Source: Paracoccus wurundjeri | GTDB taxonomy: Bacteria; Pseudomonadota; Alphaproteobacteria; Rhodobacterales; Rhodobacteraceae | Reading direction: 5' to 3' | DNA length: 64,000 nt | Assembly: GCF_030678915.1 (NCBI RefSeq) | Contig: NZ_JAUUTZ010000014.1 | Coordinates: 1 to 64,000 of the forward strand | Shown here: positions 1 through 8,720 of the stretch, in pieces | Position numbering within the stretch: the stretch's first letter is position 1 | Layout: every line of letters starts with the position of its first letter | Made by a program: the position numbers and the translations under genes | Notes under the pieces: model-generated | Database searches by the model: none | Told to the model about the DNA's origin: nothing | Seen by the model: only the letters and a program-made list of their open reading frames with translations

Positions 1-74
1 GCCCCGCCCCCATCTATCTGCGCCCCGCGGATGCCGCGCCGCCACGGGATCCTGCCCCGGTCATCCTGCCGTGA
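1..74 (+). CDS. tsaB: C-terminal end of tRNA threonylcarbamoyladenosine biosynthesis protein TsaB (partial)
   Basis: Only the last 23 or so codons are present, in the frame that ends with TGA at 72-74. The encoded tail contains PIYLRPADAAPP and ends in VILP, a typical end for alphaproteobacterial TsaB, which partners TsaD in forming the t6A tRNA modification. The stop overlaps the GTG start of rimI, and tsaB-rimI is a common gene pair. The identification rests on this short tail plus context. Confidence 0.6.
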   Translation, partial: PAPIYLRPADAAPPRDPAPVILP

Positions 75-475
75 CCCCCGGCCAGCTATCGGCGCTGCAT
101 GCCCGCTGCTTCACTATTCCCCGGCCATGGAGCGCGGATGAATTCGCCGCGCTTCTGGAAACCCGCGGCTGCTTCCTTCTTACCCGCCCGAACGGCTTCC
201 TTCTTGGCCGCGCAATCGCGGATGAGGCGGAATTGCTGACCCTTGCCGTCGATCCCGCCACGCGGCGCAAGGGTATTGGTCGCGGTTTGGTGCGGGAATT
301 CGTTCTTGCGGCGCAGGCCAAAGATGCCGGGCATCTGTTTCTCGAAGTGGCATCCGACAATTTGCCCGCACAGGCGCTTTACGCGGCCTTGGGCTGGCAA
401 CAGGCGGGGCGCAGGCCGGATTATTACGCGCCGGGGCTGGATGCCCTGATCTTGCGGCTGAACCTGCCGGGCTGA
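71..475 (+). CDS. rimI: Ribosomal-protein-alanine N-acetyltransferase RimI (GNAT family)
   Basis: A 134-residue GNAT acetyltransferase. The acetyl-CoA binding segment (motif A) is visible as LTLAVDPATRRKGIGRGLV around residues 56-74, with R/Q-x-x-G-x-G/A in the form RRKGIG. It is followed by FLEVASDNLPAQALYAALGW, typical of RimI. The family acetylates the N-terminal alanine of ribosomal protein S18 in the cytoplasm. The start is a GTG that overlaps the tsaB stop, which suggests translational coupling. No terminator is obvious in the 150 bases that follow. Assignment to RimI rather than another GNAT protein relies partly on the tsaB neighbour. Confidence 0.8.
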   Translation: MTPGQLSALHARCFTIPRPWSADEFAALLETRGCFLLTRPNGFLLGRAIADEAELLTLAVDPATRRKGIGRGLVREFVLAAQAKDAGHLFLEVASDNLPAQALYAALGWQQAGRRPDYYAPGLDALILRLNLPG

Positions 476-542
476 ACGGCAAGGGATGCCGAAACACTGC
501 GAGTACCATCTCCGTTACGCAAGGAAATGGGCAAGAAGGCGG

Positions 543-571
543 TTGACCAGTTCCGGGCAATGCGTCCTAAT
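543..571 (+). promoter_or_regulatory. Candidate sigma-70 type promoter for the nucleoside transporter operon
   Basis: TTGACC at 543-548 and CCTAAT at 566-571 are separated by 17 bases. They lie about 55 bases upstream of the ATG of the BMP-family gene. The match is good but was judged by eye only. Confidence 0.5.
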
Positions 572-627
572 CGATCCATCATGCGGGCGCGTTGAATCGC
601 CCGCCACAACAGGATGGGGTTATCTGT

Positions 628-1623
628 ATGTCTTTCATGAAAACGCTGATGGCCGGCGCCGCAGTCACCGCCGTCGCGGGTGGAGCGGCGCTGGCCGATC
701 CGGCACTGATCTTCGATCTGGGCGGCAAGTTCGACAAATCTTTCAACGAAGCCGCCTATAATGGCGCGCAACGCTGGACCGAGGAGACCGGTGGCAGCTA
801 CAAGGAACTGGAGATGCAATCCGAGGCGCAGCGGGAACAAGCCCTGCGCCGTCTGGCCGAGACCGGGGCAAATCCGATCGTGATGACCGGTTTTGCCTTT
901 GGCAACACGCTTGAAGAGGTCGCCCCCGACTATCCCGAAACCAAATTCGTCATCATCGATGCCGTGGTCGAGCAGCCGAATGTCAAATCGATCATGTTCG
1001 CCGAACAGGAAGGCAGTTTCCTCGTCGGAGTTCTGGCGGCCATGGCGTCGGAATCCAAGACCGTCGGCTTTATCGGCGGCATGGATGTTCCCCTGATCCG
1101 GCAATTCGGCTGCGGCTATGCGCAGGGCGTGAAACATCAGGAGGCCGATGCGAAAATCCTTGCCAATATGACCGGCACCACTCCGGCGGCGTGGAACGAT
1201 CCGGTGAAAGGCGGCGAATTGACCAAGGCGCAGATTTCGCAGGGCGCGGATGTGGTCTATGCCGCAGCCGGCGGCACCGGGATCGGCGTGCTTCAGGCCG
1301 CCGCCGATGCGGATATCCTGTCCATCGGCGTCGACAGCAACCAGAACCACCTGCATCCGGGCAAGGTGCTGACCTCGATGGTCAAGCGTGTGGACAATGC
1401 CGTTTACGACGCCTTCACCGCCGGCGAGAATCTGGAAACCGGGGCGCAGGTTCTGGGCCTTGCCGAAGGCGGCGTGGGCTATGCGCTTGACGACAACAAC
1501 AAGGATCTGATCACCGAAGAGATGAAGACCCGCGTCGACGAAGTGTCTCAGCAGATCCAGTCGGGTGAAATCGAGGTGCATGATTATTATTCCGACAATA
1601 CCTGCCCGGCCCTGTCCTTCTGA
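628..1623 (+). CDS. BMP-family (PnrA/Med-like) nucleoside ABC transporter substrate-binding protein
   Basis: A 331-residue periplasmic binding protein. The ATG at 628 was chosen over an upstream TTG because it follows an AGGATGGGG ribosome-binding site and begins a clean signal peptide (KTLMAGAAVTAV, likely cleavage after AALA). The mature start PALIFDLGGKFDKSFNEA is the usual beginning of the BMP family, which captures nucleosides such as inosine and adenosine. FIGGMDVPLIRQFGCGYAQG is another family hallmark. No lipobox cysteine follows the signal, so the protein is probably soluble in the periplasm. Its stop overlaps the start of the ATPase gene, and the operon ends with a purine nucleoside phosphorylase, which supports a purine nucleoside substrate. 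Confidence 0.85.
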   Translation: MSFMKTLMAGAAVTAVAGGAALADPALIFDLGGKFDKSFNEAAYNGAQRWTEETGGSYKELEMQSEAQREQALRRLAETGANPIVMTGFAFGNTLEEVAPDYPETKFVIIDAVVEQPNVKSIMFAEQEGSFLVGVLAAMASESKTVGFIGGMDVPLIRQFGCGYAQGVKHQEADAKILANMTGTTPAAWNDPVKGGELTKAQISQGADVVYAAAGGTGIGVLQAAADADILSIGVDSNQNHLHPGKVLTSMVKRVDNAVYDAFTAGENLETGAQVLGLAEGGVGYALDDNNKDLITEEMKTRVDEVSQQIQSGEIEVHDYYSDNTCPALSF

Positions 1624-3281
1624 TGCCCGGCATGGCTGACAAGGCGAAGAGGCCGGAGACGGCCTCTTCCCCGGCGATCGAATTGCGGGGGATCAGCAAA
1701 TCCTTCGGACCGGTTCAGGCCAACAAGAATATCTCCTTCAAGGTCGCCCGTGGCACCGTCCACGGGATCATCGGCGAAAACGGGGCGGGTAAATCCACCC
1801 TGATGTCGATCCTTTACGGGTTCTACAAGCCCGATAGCGGCGAGATCCTGGTGAACGGCCAGCCATTGAACGTCACCGATAGCCAGACCGCGATCCGCGC
1901 GGGGATCGGCATGGTGTTTCAGCATTTCAAGCTGGTGCAGAACTTCACCGTGCTGGAAAACATCATTCTGGGGGTCGAGGATGGAAAATTGCTGCGCCCC
2001 TCGCTGGCCAAGGCGCGCGGCGTGCTGAAACAGCTTGCCGCCGAGTATCAGCTGAATGTCGATCCCGATGAAACCATCGAAGAGCTGTCCGTGGGCCATC
2101 AGCAGCGGGTCGAGATCCTCAAGGCCCTGTATCGGCAGGCCGATATCCTGATCCTTGACGAACCGACCGGGGTGCTGACGCCCGCCGAGGCGGATCACCT
2201 GTTCCGGATCCTCGAAGGGTTGAAGGCCGAGGGCAAGACGATCATTCTGATCACCCACAAGCTGCGCGAGATCATGGAGATCACCGATAACGTCAGCGTC
2301 ATGCGCCGGGGTGAAATGGTCGCCTCGGTCAAGACATCGGAAACCAGTCCCGAGCAACTGGCCGAGTTGATGGTTGGCCGCAAGGTTCTGCTGAATGTCA
2401 AGAAATCCCCCGCGAAACCCGCCCAGCCGGTGCTGGAGGTCCGTGACCTTCAATTGGCCGACGATGAAGGGGTGCAGCGTTTGCGAAATGTCAGCTTTGA
2501 TATCCGCGCAGGCGAAATCTTCGGCATCGCTGGCGTATCGGGCAATGGGCAAACCCAGCTTCTTGAACTGCTGGGCGGCTATCCCGAGAAAGGCTCGACG
2601 ATCAGCGGCACGGTCAGGATGAACGGGCAGGAACTGGACCTGACCGGCACCAGATCGGATGCCGCCACCCGCCGCGCCCGTGGCATCGGCCATATCCCAG
2701 AGGACCGGCAATCCGAAGGCCTGATCATGGATTTCGCGGCATGGGAGAACAGCGCCTTCGGATATCACCATGCCGCCGAATATAATGCCGGCCTGTTCAT
2801 GAATAACAACGCGATCCAGCAGGATGCGCAGGAAAAGATGGAGCGTTTCGACATCCGCCCCCGCGACCCGCATCTGGCGGCGCGGAATTTCTCGGGCGGC
2901 AATCAGCAGAAGATCGTCGTCGCCCGCGAGATCGAGCGGAATCCCGATCTGCTTCTGGTCGGGCAACCCACGCGCGGGGTCGATATCGGCGCGATTGAAT
3001 TCATCCACAAGCGCATTATCGAGCTGCGCGATGCCGGCAAGGCTATTCTTCTGGTCAGCGTCGAGCTGGATGAAATCCTTGCGCTGTCCGACCGGATCGC
3101 GGTGATGTTCGACGGGCGCATCATGGGCGAGCGTCTGCCCTCGGAAACCACGACCGGCGAACTGGGCCTGCTGATGGCCGGTGTCACAGATACCGAAAGA
3201 CACGACGCCAGCGACGGCATTCCGCCGGAATCAAAGCATGTCGAGGAATTGCCGGATGAACAGGCAGGGGGGGCAGGCTGA
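1623..3281 (+). CDS. Nucleoside ABC transporter ATP-binding protein (two ATPase domains)
   Basis: A 552-residue protein with two ABC modules, as in the ATPases that partner BMP-type binding proteins. The first module has Walker A GENGAGKST (about residue 55), signature LSVGHQQR and Walker B ILILDEPT. The second has a degenerate Walker A, GVSGNGQTQ, with signature FSGGNQQK and LLLVGQPTRGVDIG. It would energise import through the two permeases encoded downstream. The ATG at 1623 overlaps the preceding TGA; a second in-frame ATG (MADK) at 1632 is also possible. The stop overlaps the ATG of the next gene, so translation is probably coupled. Confidence 0.9.
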   Translation: MPGMADKAKRPETASSPAIELRGISKSFGPVQANKNISFKVARGTVHGIIGENGAGKSTLMSILYGFYKPDSGEILVNGQPLNVTDSQTAIRAGIGMVFQHFKLVQNFTVLENIILGVEDGKLLRPSLAKARGVLKQLAAEYQLNVDPDETIEELSVGHQQRVEILKALYRQADILILDEPTGVLTPAEADHLFRILEGLKAEGKTIILITHKLREIMEITDNVSVMRRGEMVASVKTSETSPEQLAELMVGRKVLLNVKKSPAKPAQPVLEVRDLQLADDEGVQRLRNVSFDIRAGEIFGIAGVSGNGQTQLLELLGGYPEKGSTISGTVRMNGQELDLTGTRSDAATRRARGIGHIPEDRQSEGLIMDFAAWENSAFGYHHAAEYNAGLFMNNNAIQQDAQEKMERFDIRPRDPHLAARNFSGGNQQKIVVAREIERNPDLLLVGQPTRGVDIGAIEFIHKRIIELRDAGKAILLVSVELDEILALSDRIAVMFDGRIMGERLPSETTTGELGLLMAGVTDTERHDASDGIPPESKHVEELPDEQAGGAG

Positions 3282-4378
3282 TGGACAAGATGCCGAAATG
3301 GGCGGATGTGATCCTGACCCCGCTGATCTCGCTGATCCTTGCCATGGCAATCTCGGCGCTAGTCATTCTGGCCATCGGGGAAAGCCCGTGGATGGCCCTG
3401 AAAACCATGGTCACCGGGGCGCTTGGCTCCAGCTATGGCTGGGGCTTCACCCTGTATTACACGACGAATTTCATCTTTACCGGTCTGGCGGTCGCAGTGG
3501 CTTATCACGCCAGCCTGTTCAATATCGGCGGCGAGGGACAGGCGATGATCGGCGGGCTTGGCGTGGCCCTGATCTGTCTGGCTCTGCCCTGGCCGCATTG
3601 GGGCGTCGCCCTGCCGGCCGCAATGATCGGGGCAGCCCTGTTCGGCGCGGCCTGGGCCTTTATCCCGGCGATCCTTCAGGCGAAACGCGGCAGCCATATC
3701 GTGATCACCACGATCATGTTCAACTTCATCGCCGCGGCCCTGCTGAACTACATGCTGGTCAATATCATGCGCCCCCAAGGCAGTCAGGACCCCGCCACGG
3801 CCAGATTCCCGGCCGGCGCCCATCTGCCGCAATTATCGGAAATGGCCGCCGGGATCGGGATCGAATGGGGCAAGAACACGCCCGTCAACATCACCTTTTT
3901 CATCGCCCTGATCGCCTGTATTCTGGTCTGGCTGCTGATCTGGCGCACCCGGCTTGGATACGAGATCCGCGCCCTTGGCCGCTCGGAGCCCGCGGCGCTT
4001 TACGCCGGGATCTCGCCAGTCCGGATTACCGTGATCGCGATGCTGATCTCGGGCGGCCTGGCCGGGCTGATGGCAATCAACAATGTGATGGGCGAGGCAG
4101 AGCGTCTGGTGCTGAACGCCGTCGAGGGCGCGGGTTTCATCGGCATCGCCGTCGCCCTGATGGGCCGCAACCACCCCTTTGGCGTGCTGCTGGCCGCGCT
4201 GCTTTTCGGATTCCTGTATCAGGGCGGGGGCGAACTCGCGCTGTGGACCACGATTCCACGCGAATTGATCGTGGTGATTCAGGCCCTTGTGATCCTGTTC
4301 ACCGGCGCGCTCGACAATATGGTGCGGATGCCGCTTGAGCGGATATTCCTTGCCCTGCGAAAAAAGGGGCGCGCGTGA
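3281..4378 (+). CDS. Nucleoside ABC transporter permease 1
   Basis: A 365-residue polytopic membrane protein of the BPD_transp_2 family. Hydrophobic helices start near residue 11 (LISLILAMAISALVILAIG). The conserved FNIGGEGQAMIGGLG segment is near residue 81, and the EAA-like LGYEIRALGRSEPAALYAGI loop, expected to contact the ATPase, is near residue 225. It forms the channel together with the second permease at 5019-5984. It starts on the stop codon of the ATPase gene. Its own stop overlaps the start of a LysE-type gene, which is an unusual insertion between the two permeases. Confidence 0.88.
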   Translation: MDKMPKWADVILTPLISLILAMAISALVILAIGESPWMALKTMVTGALGSSYGWGFTLYYTTNFIFTGLAVAVAYHASLFNIGGEGQAMIGGLGVALICLALPWPHWGVALPAAMIGAALFGAAWAFIPAILQAKRGSHIVITTIMFNFIAAALLNYMLVNIMRPQGSQDPATARFPAGAHLPQLSEMAAGIGIEWGKNTPVNITFFIALIACILVWLLIWRTRLGYEIRALGRSEPAALYAGISPVRITVIAMLISGGLAGLMAINNVMGEAERLVLNAVEGAGFIGIAVALMGRNHPFGVLLAALLFGFLYQGGGELALWTTIPRELIVVIQALVILFTGALDNMVRMPLERIFLALRKKGRA

Positions 4379-5016
4379 TGGACTGGCTTATTCCGTATCT
4401 GCCGGGTTTCGGCGCGGCCTATGCGATACAAGCGGTATCCGTCGCCTCCCCCGGTCCGGGTGTCGCCCTGTTGCTTGGCATCGCCCTGTCACAGGGCCGT
4501 GCGAACGCGGTTGCCGCCGCCTTCGGCATTGCTTTGGGTGCGGCCTGTCTGGCACTGGCAACCACGCAGGGGCTGGGCCTGCTGATGGAACGGGTGGCGT
4601 GGCTATCCACAATCATCCGCATTGCCGGAATCTCCTATCTTCTGTGGCTGGCCCTGAAGGCGTTCCGCCGCGCGTCGCAGCCTCCGAAAGTGGCGGTAGC
4701 CGCTATCGGCCGCCCCACGGGACAAATCCGGTCTTTCGTCGCGGGCTACCTGATGCAGATCACCAATCCAAAAGCCATCGTCTTCTGGCTTGCCATCGCC
4801 ACGGTCGGAGCCACGAATAACGCGCCGCTGCCGGTCCTGGCGCTTTTCATCGCCGGAGCCTTCGTGCTGTCGCTCGCGGGTCACGGGGCCTATGCCGTGC
4901 TGTTGTCCTCTTCTCCTTTCCGTCTCGCCTATGACCGCGCCCGCCGCTGGATCGAGGCCGCTCTGGGCGTGTTCCTGACCTATGTCGCCTTCCGTCTGGC
5001 CACGGAAAGGAGCTGA
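4378..5016 (+). CDS. LysE/RhtB family exporter embedded in the nucleoside uptake operon
   Basis: A 212-residue membrane protein. The family signature VASPGPGVALLLGIALSQG is near residue 22, and YLMQITNPKAIVFWLA is near residue 123. About six hydrophobic helices are visible. LysE/RhtB proteins export amino acids or related small molecules from the cytoplasm. The ATG at 4378 shares its A with the TGA of permease 1, and an A/G-rich ribosome-binding site lies upstream. The gene ends 2 bases before permease 2, so it is fully inside the operon. Its substrate cannot be told from sequence. Confidence 0.85.
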   Translation: MDWLIPYLPGFGAAYAIQAVSVASPGPGVALLLGIALSQGRANAVAAAFGIALGAACLALATTQGLGLLMERVAWLSTIIRIAGISYLLWLALKAFRRASQPPKVAVAAIGRPTGQIRSFVAGYLMQITNPKAIVFWLAIATVGATNNAPLPVLALFIAGAFVLSLAGHGAYAVLLSSSPFRLAYDRARRWIEAALGVFLTYVAFRLATERS

Positions 5017-5018
5017 GC

Positions 5019-5984
5019 ATGGATTTCGCCACCTTTATCCAGATCCTCGATTCCGCCATCCGCCTGATGACGCCGCTATTGCTTGCCTGCCTTGCCGGCC
5101 TCTATTCGGAACGCTCGGGCGTGTTCGATATCGGGCTGGAGGGCAAGATGCTGATGGCGGCCTTTTCCTCTGCCGCCGTGGCCGCCGTGACCGGCAACCC
5201 GTGGCTTGGCCTGCTTGCTGGGATCGGCGGTTCGATGGCGCTGGCCGCCATTCACGGGATCGCCTCGATCACCTTCAGGGGCAATCAGCTTATCGCCGGC
5301 GTGGCCATCAACTTCCTTGCCTCGGGGTTGACGATCCTGATGGGGCAGCGGTTTTTCGGCCTTGGCGGCCGAACCCCGTCGCTGACCGGCGAGGGCCGCT
5401 TTGGCGAAATCACCCTGCCATTTGCCGATACATTGCGGAATGTCCCGGTACTGGGGCGGATCTATGCGGAGCTGATCTCGGGCCATTCGATCCTTGTCTA
5501 TGTCGCCTTCGCATTGGTTCCGCTGACATGGTGGGTACTGTTCCGCACCCGTTTCGGCCTGCGCCTGCGGGCAGTCGGCGAAAACCCCGCCTCGGTCGAT
5601 ACGGCAGGCGTTTCGGTCACGCGGCTGCGTTTCGCGGCCATCGGTATCTGCGGCATCCTCTGCGGGCTGGCCGGGGCCTATCTGGCAACCGGCCTTTCGG
5701 CGGGCTTCGTCAAGGAAATGACGGCGGGGCGCGGTTTCATCGCGCTGGCCGCCCTGATCTTCGCCAAATGGAGGCCGTGGGCCGCGCTGTTCTCGACCTT
5801 CCTGTTCGGCCTGCTGGAAGCTATCGCGAACCGTTATCCCGATCTTGATCTGGGGCTGATCACCGTGCCGTCGATGTTCATGAACGCGCTGCCCTATATC
5901 CTGACCGTCATCATCCTTGCCGGTTTCGTCGGCCGTGCCATTCCCCCCCGCGCCGGAGGCGAACCCTATGTCAAAGAGCGTTGA
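5019..5984 (+). CDS. Nucleoside ABC transporter permease 2
   Basis: A 321-residue BPD_transp_2 permease, the expected second channel subunit. SERSGVFDIGLEGKMLMAA, the counterpart of the INIGGEGQ region of permease 1, is near residue 28. The ATPase-contacting loop GLRLRAVGENPASVDTAGV is near residue 185. A clear AAAGGAG ribosome-binding site precedes the ATG. The last 17 bases overlap the start of the purine nucleoside phosphorylase gene, in line with coupled expression of uptake and breakdown. Confidence 0.88.
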   Translation: MDFATFIQILDSAIRLMTPLLLACLAGLYSERSGVFDIGLEGKMLMAAFSSAAVAAVTGNPWLGLLAGIGGSMALAAIHGIASITFRGNQLIAGVAINFLASGLTILMGQRFFGLGGRTPSLTGEGRFGEITLPFADTLRNVPVLGRIYAELISGHSILVYVAFALVPLTWWVLFRTRFGLRLRAVGENPASVDTAGVSVTRLRFAAIGICGILCGLAGAYLATGLSAGFVKEMTAGRGFIALAALIFAKWRPWAALFSTFLFGLLEAIANRYPDLDLGLITVPSMFMNALPYILTVIILAGFVGRAIPPRAGGEPYVKER

Positions 5985-6774
5985 ACTCGCCTCCCTGATC
6001 CGCGACCGCGCCGGGGCAGAACCACCGGAATACGGGCTGATCCTTGGCTCGGGCCTTGGTCATCTGTCGGGTGCGGTCGATGGCGTGGCGATCCCATATG
6101 ACGAATTGCCGGGTTTTCCTCATGCCGGCGTCTCGGGACATGTGCCGCAACTGGTTGTGGGCGAGTTCGAAACCCGCCGCGTCGCCGTATTCGGAGGGCG
6201 TTCGCATTATTATGAATCGGGACGAGCCGATGCGATGCGGCTTCCGCTCGAGACCCTGGCGGCGCTTGGCGCGGAAAAGCTGATCCTGACCAATGCGGCA
6301 GGCTCGCTGCGCCCGGATATCCAGCCGGGCGGGCTGATGATGCTAAGCGATCATATCGCCTTCGCCGGAACCAACCCGCTGATCGGCGAGAAGACCGATG
6401 CACGCTTCGTGCCCATGACCGATGCCCATGACCCCGGGATCCGCGAGGCACTTGCCCGCGCCGCAACCGAAGCGCAGATCGACCTGCCGCAGGGCGTCTA
6501 TTGCTGGTTTTCAGGCCCCAGCTTCGAAACCCCGGCCGAAATCCGCGCCGCGGCAATTCTTGGCGCGGATGCCGTCGGCATGTCCACCGTCCCCGAGATC
6601 ATCCTTGCACGCTTCTTGGGGCTGCGCTGCGCGGCAATCTCGGTCATCACCAATATGGGCGCGGGCCTCAGCGACGAGGCGATCAGCCACGATCATACCA
6701 AAGCCATGGCCCCGCTCGGCGCCGTCAAGCTGGAAAAGCTGCTGCGCACCTATCTGCGGGACACAGCCCCATAG
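5968..6774 (+). CDS. Purine nucleoside phosphorylase (trimeric type)
   Basis: A 268-residue phosphorylase that splits purine nucleosides with phosphate to give the free base and ribose-1-phosphate. Family motifs are all present: GSGLGHLSG (phosphate site), GRSHYYESG, LTNAAGSLRPDIQPG, WFSGPSFETPAEIR with the substrate-binding Glu, and VGMSTVPEIILARF. Last comes ISVITNMGAG, with the Asn that contacts the base in 6-oxopurine enzymes, so inosine and guanosine are the likely substrates. The ATG at 5968 was chosen because the protein begins directly with the family N-terminus; an upstream in-frame start would add only low-complexity residues. It is the last gene of the transporter operon. Confidence 0.88.
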   Translation: MSKSVELASLIRDRAGAEPPEYGLILGSGLGHLSGAVDGVAIPYDELPGFPHAGVSGHVPQLVVGEFETRRVAVFGGRSHYYESGRADAMRLPLETLAALGAEKLILTNAAGSLRPDIQPGGLMMLSDHIAFAGTNPLIGEKTDARFVPMTDAHDPGIREALARAATEAQIDLPQGVYCWFSGPSFETPAEIRAAAILGADAVGMSTVPEIILARFLGLRCAAISVITNMGAGLSDEAISHDHTKAMAPLGAVKLEKLLRTYLRDTAP

Positions 6775-6793
6775 GTCATGGCCCCCAAATCCT

Positions 6794-6826
6794 CTTCTTC
6801 TTTGCTCAAATACCTCCGCCGGAGGC
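6794..6826 (-). repeat. Intergenic repeat element, copy 1
   Basis: Read on the minus strand this is GGAGGTATTTGAGCAAAGAAG plus AAG, preceded by a small CCTCCG/CGGAGG hairpin at 6814-6826. It lies about 40 bases after the stop of mnmH and in the same orientation, between two convergent genes. It matches eight other copies in this window (see findings). Confidence 0.8.
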
Positions 6827-6853
6827 TCCGGCGCCGGATATCGCAGCCTGCCT

Positions 6854-7906
6854 TCACCCGATCACGCGACCCAATGCCGCCTCGACCCTGCTTGCCGCAA
6901 GTTCGAGATCACGCAGATTATCCAGTGGAATAACGGCTTTCTCGCGCCCGGCATAGCGCAGGCGGTGCCTGAGATAGCGCGGATCGTAATGATCCCGCAT
7001 CAACCCCTCGGCCAGGCCGCGCCAATCCCCGTCCCGTGCCTGTGCCTGCCATGTCTCGATCCGCGCGGCGGGATGCAGCGGGGCAAGCGAGGCAGTGATC
7101 GCGCATAGCCGTGCTGGATCGGTCACGACATCGCCGTAATCGCGGACCGAATAGGCTGCGCGTTCATGCAGCGGAACTTCCAGCCGGATACGGGGAGCGG
7201 CGCAGATAGCCCGCCACAAAGCCTTGGGAATCAGCAGGTCGCCAACCCGGCTGCTTTCTGCCTCGATCAGAACCGGCCGCGCGGGATCCAGGGTTTCGAT
7301 GGCAATGGCCAATTGCCCCTCGAAGCATTTCTGACTGGGCTGCCCGCCTGCGAAGGCGCCGAACAGGCTGCCGCGGTGCCGCGCCAGACCCTCAAGATCG
7401 ATGACCTGAACGCCCCGCGCCGCCAGCCGTTGCAGGATCGCGGTCTTGGCGCTGCCGGTATTGCCGTCCAGCACCACGACCGGCGCGGCGACAGGTCCGT
7501 TCTGCACCCGGTCCACGACCAGCGCGCGCCATGATTTATAGCCGCCCTCGACCGTATCGATCCGCCAGCCGATCTGTTTCAGAATACCCGCGAAACTGCC
7601 CGAACGCTGCCCGCCCCGCCAGCAATAGACGATGGCCTTCCAGGCACCATCCCGGCCCGCCAGAGTCTCGCGCAGATGCCGCGCGGCATTGGCGGCCACC
7701 AACGAGGCGCCCAGCTTTCGCGCATCGAATGGCGAAACCTGCTTGTAGATCGTGCCGACCCGGGCGCGCTCGTCATCGTCCAGAACCGGCAGGTTGATCG
7801 CGCCGGGCAGGTGATCCTCGGCGAATTCCGAGGGCGAGCGGACATCGATGATATCATCGACCCCGACAAATGCAGGATCAAGGACACGGGTCAGCGTTAT
7901 CGGCAA
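6854..7906 (-). CDS. mnmH: tRNA 2-selenouridine/geranyl-2-thiouridine synthase
   Basis: A 350-residue SelU/MnmH protein. The N-terminal rhodanese domain starts near residue 18 (IIDVRSPSEFAEDHLPGA), with the active-site loop CWRGGQRSGSFAG near residue 94. A P-loop domain follows, with Walker A GNTGSAKT near residue 146 and DLEGLARHRGSLFG. The enzyme replaces the sulfur of 2-thiouridine at tRNA position 34 with selenium through a geranylated intermediate. It lies 7 bases downstream of the L,D-transpeptidase gene on the same strand, so the two are probably co-transcribed. No selenophosphate synthetase gene is in the window. Confidence 0.9.
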   Translation of the reverse strand: MPITLTRVLDPAFVGVDDIIDVRSPSEFAEDHLPGAINLPVLDDDERARVGTIYKQVSPFDARKLGASLVAANAARHLRETLAGRDGAWKAIVYCWRGGQRSGSFAGILKQIGWRIDTVEGGYKSWRALVVDRVQNGPVAAPVVVLDGNTGSAKTAILQRLAARGVQVIDLEGLARHRGSLFGAFAGGQPSQKCFEGQLAIAIETLDPARPVLIEAESSRVGDLLIPKALWRAICAAPRIRLEVPLHERAAYSVRDYGDVVTDPARLCAITASLAPLHPAARIETWQAQARDGDWRGLAEGLMRDHYDPRYLRHRLRYAGREKAVIPLDNLRDLELAASRVEAALGRVIG

Positions 7907-7913
7907 TGCGATG

Positions 7914-8486
7914 TCAGAATACGTAGACGGGCGTTCCCAACGGCACCTGATCGAACAGGCTCATCACCGCCTCGTTCCGCATCCGCAGGCAGCCATTGGA
8001 AACCGCGCGCCCGATCGAGCCCGGCTCGGTCGTGCCGTGAATACGGATCGCGGTATCCTGCCCCTGGGCGTTATACAGATACAGCGCCCGCGCACCCAGC
8101 GGATTTGTCGGCCCGCCCGGCATCCCGTTTTCGTATTTCTTGTAGGCGGCGGGATCGCGCTGGATCATCTCTTGCGTGGGGCGCCAGCTTGGCCATTCGA
8201 CCTTCTTGCCGACGGTGGCCTTGCCTTTCCAGACAAGCTCATTCTTGCCCACGGCCACCCCGTAGCGGATCGCCTTGCCCGGCGCGATAACGTGATAAAG
8301 GAAGAAATCCTTGCTGACCACGACGATGCTGCCCACCTCGAAATCGTCGCGGATCGCGACCTGGGTCGGGGAATAGGGATCGCGGGGCTGCGTCGCAGCG
8401 GGCGCTTCCGGAGCGGCCTGCGACAGCGCCAGAGACGGAGCGGCGATCAGCGGCAGGGCCAGCGACATCAACTGACGGCGTTTCAT
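7914..8486 (-). CDS. L,D-transpeptidase (ErfK/YbiS/YcfS/YnhG family)
   Basis: A 190-residue secreted protein with a signal peptide (MKRRQLMSLALPLIAAPSLA). The YkuD catalytic motif is present as IHGTTEPGSIGRAVSNGCLR near residues 149-168, with His in HGT and the nucleophilic Cys in SNGC. Such enzymes form 3-3 cross-links in peptidoglycan or attach proteins to it in the periplasm. The length fits a single-domain member with no separate peptidoglycan-binding module. It is followed 7 bases later by mnmH. Confidence 0.9.
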   Translation of the reverse strand: MKRRQLMSLALPLIAAPSLALSQAAPEAPAATQPRDPYSPTQVAIRDDFEVGSIVVVSKDFFLYHVIAPGKAIRYGVAVGKNELVWKGKATVGKKVEWPSWRPTQEMIQRDPAAYKKYENGMPGGPTNPLGARALYLYNAQGQDTAIRIHGTTEPGSIGRAVSNGCLRMRNEAVMSLFDQVPLGTPVYVF

Positions 8487-8720
8487 GATATATAATTCCT
8501 GTAAACTGCTCAGATTATCGGCCTCGGGAAAACACTATCCCGATTTTGCGCATTCTTGCAACTCGACAAAGCGTTATCGCGCATCGCCCGCAGGAAAGCG
8601 TGCCTCTTGTGCAGCACCAGTGGCCTGCGTGGCATGGGGGCTTGGCCTATGCGGCACTAAGGTTTGTTATAGCACTGGCGGCGGCGGGTCATGGCCCTGC
8701 CCGCCGCCTGCGCCATCGGA

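Noticed and set aside
424..1581. 385-residue minus-strand open frame opposite the BMP gene
   Set aside because: It is a long shadow frame caused by high GC; the plus strand has a signal peptide and family motifs, and this frame has none.
1587..3203. 538-residue minus-strand open frame opposite the ABC ATPase
   Set aside because: The opposite strand carries both Walker and signature motifs; this product is His/Asp/Gln-rich with no domain.
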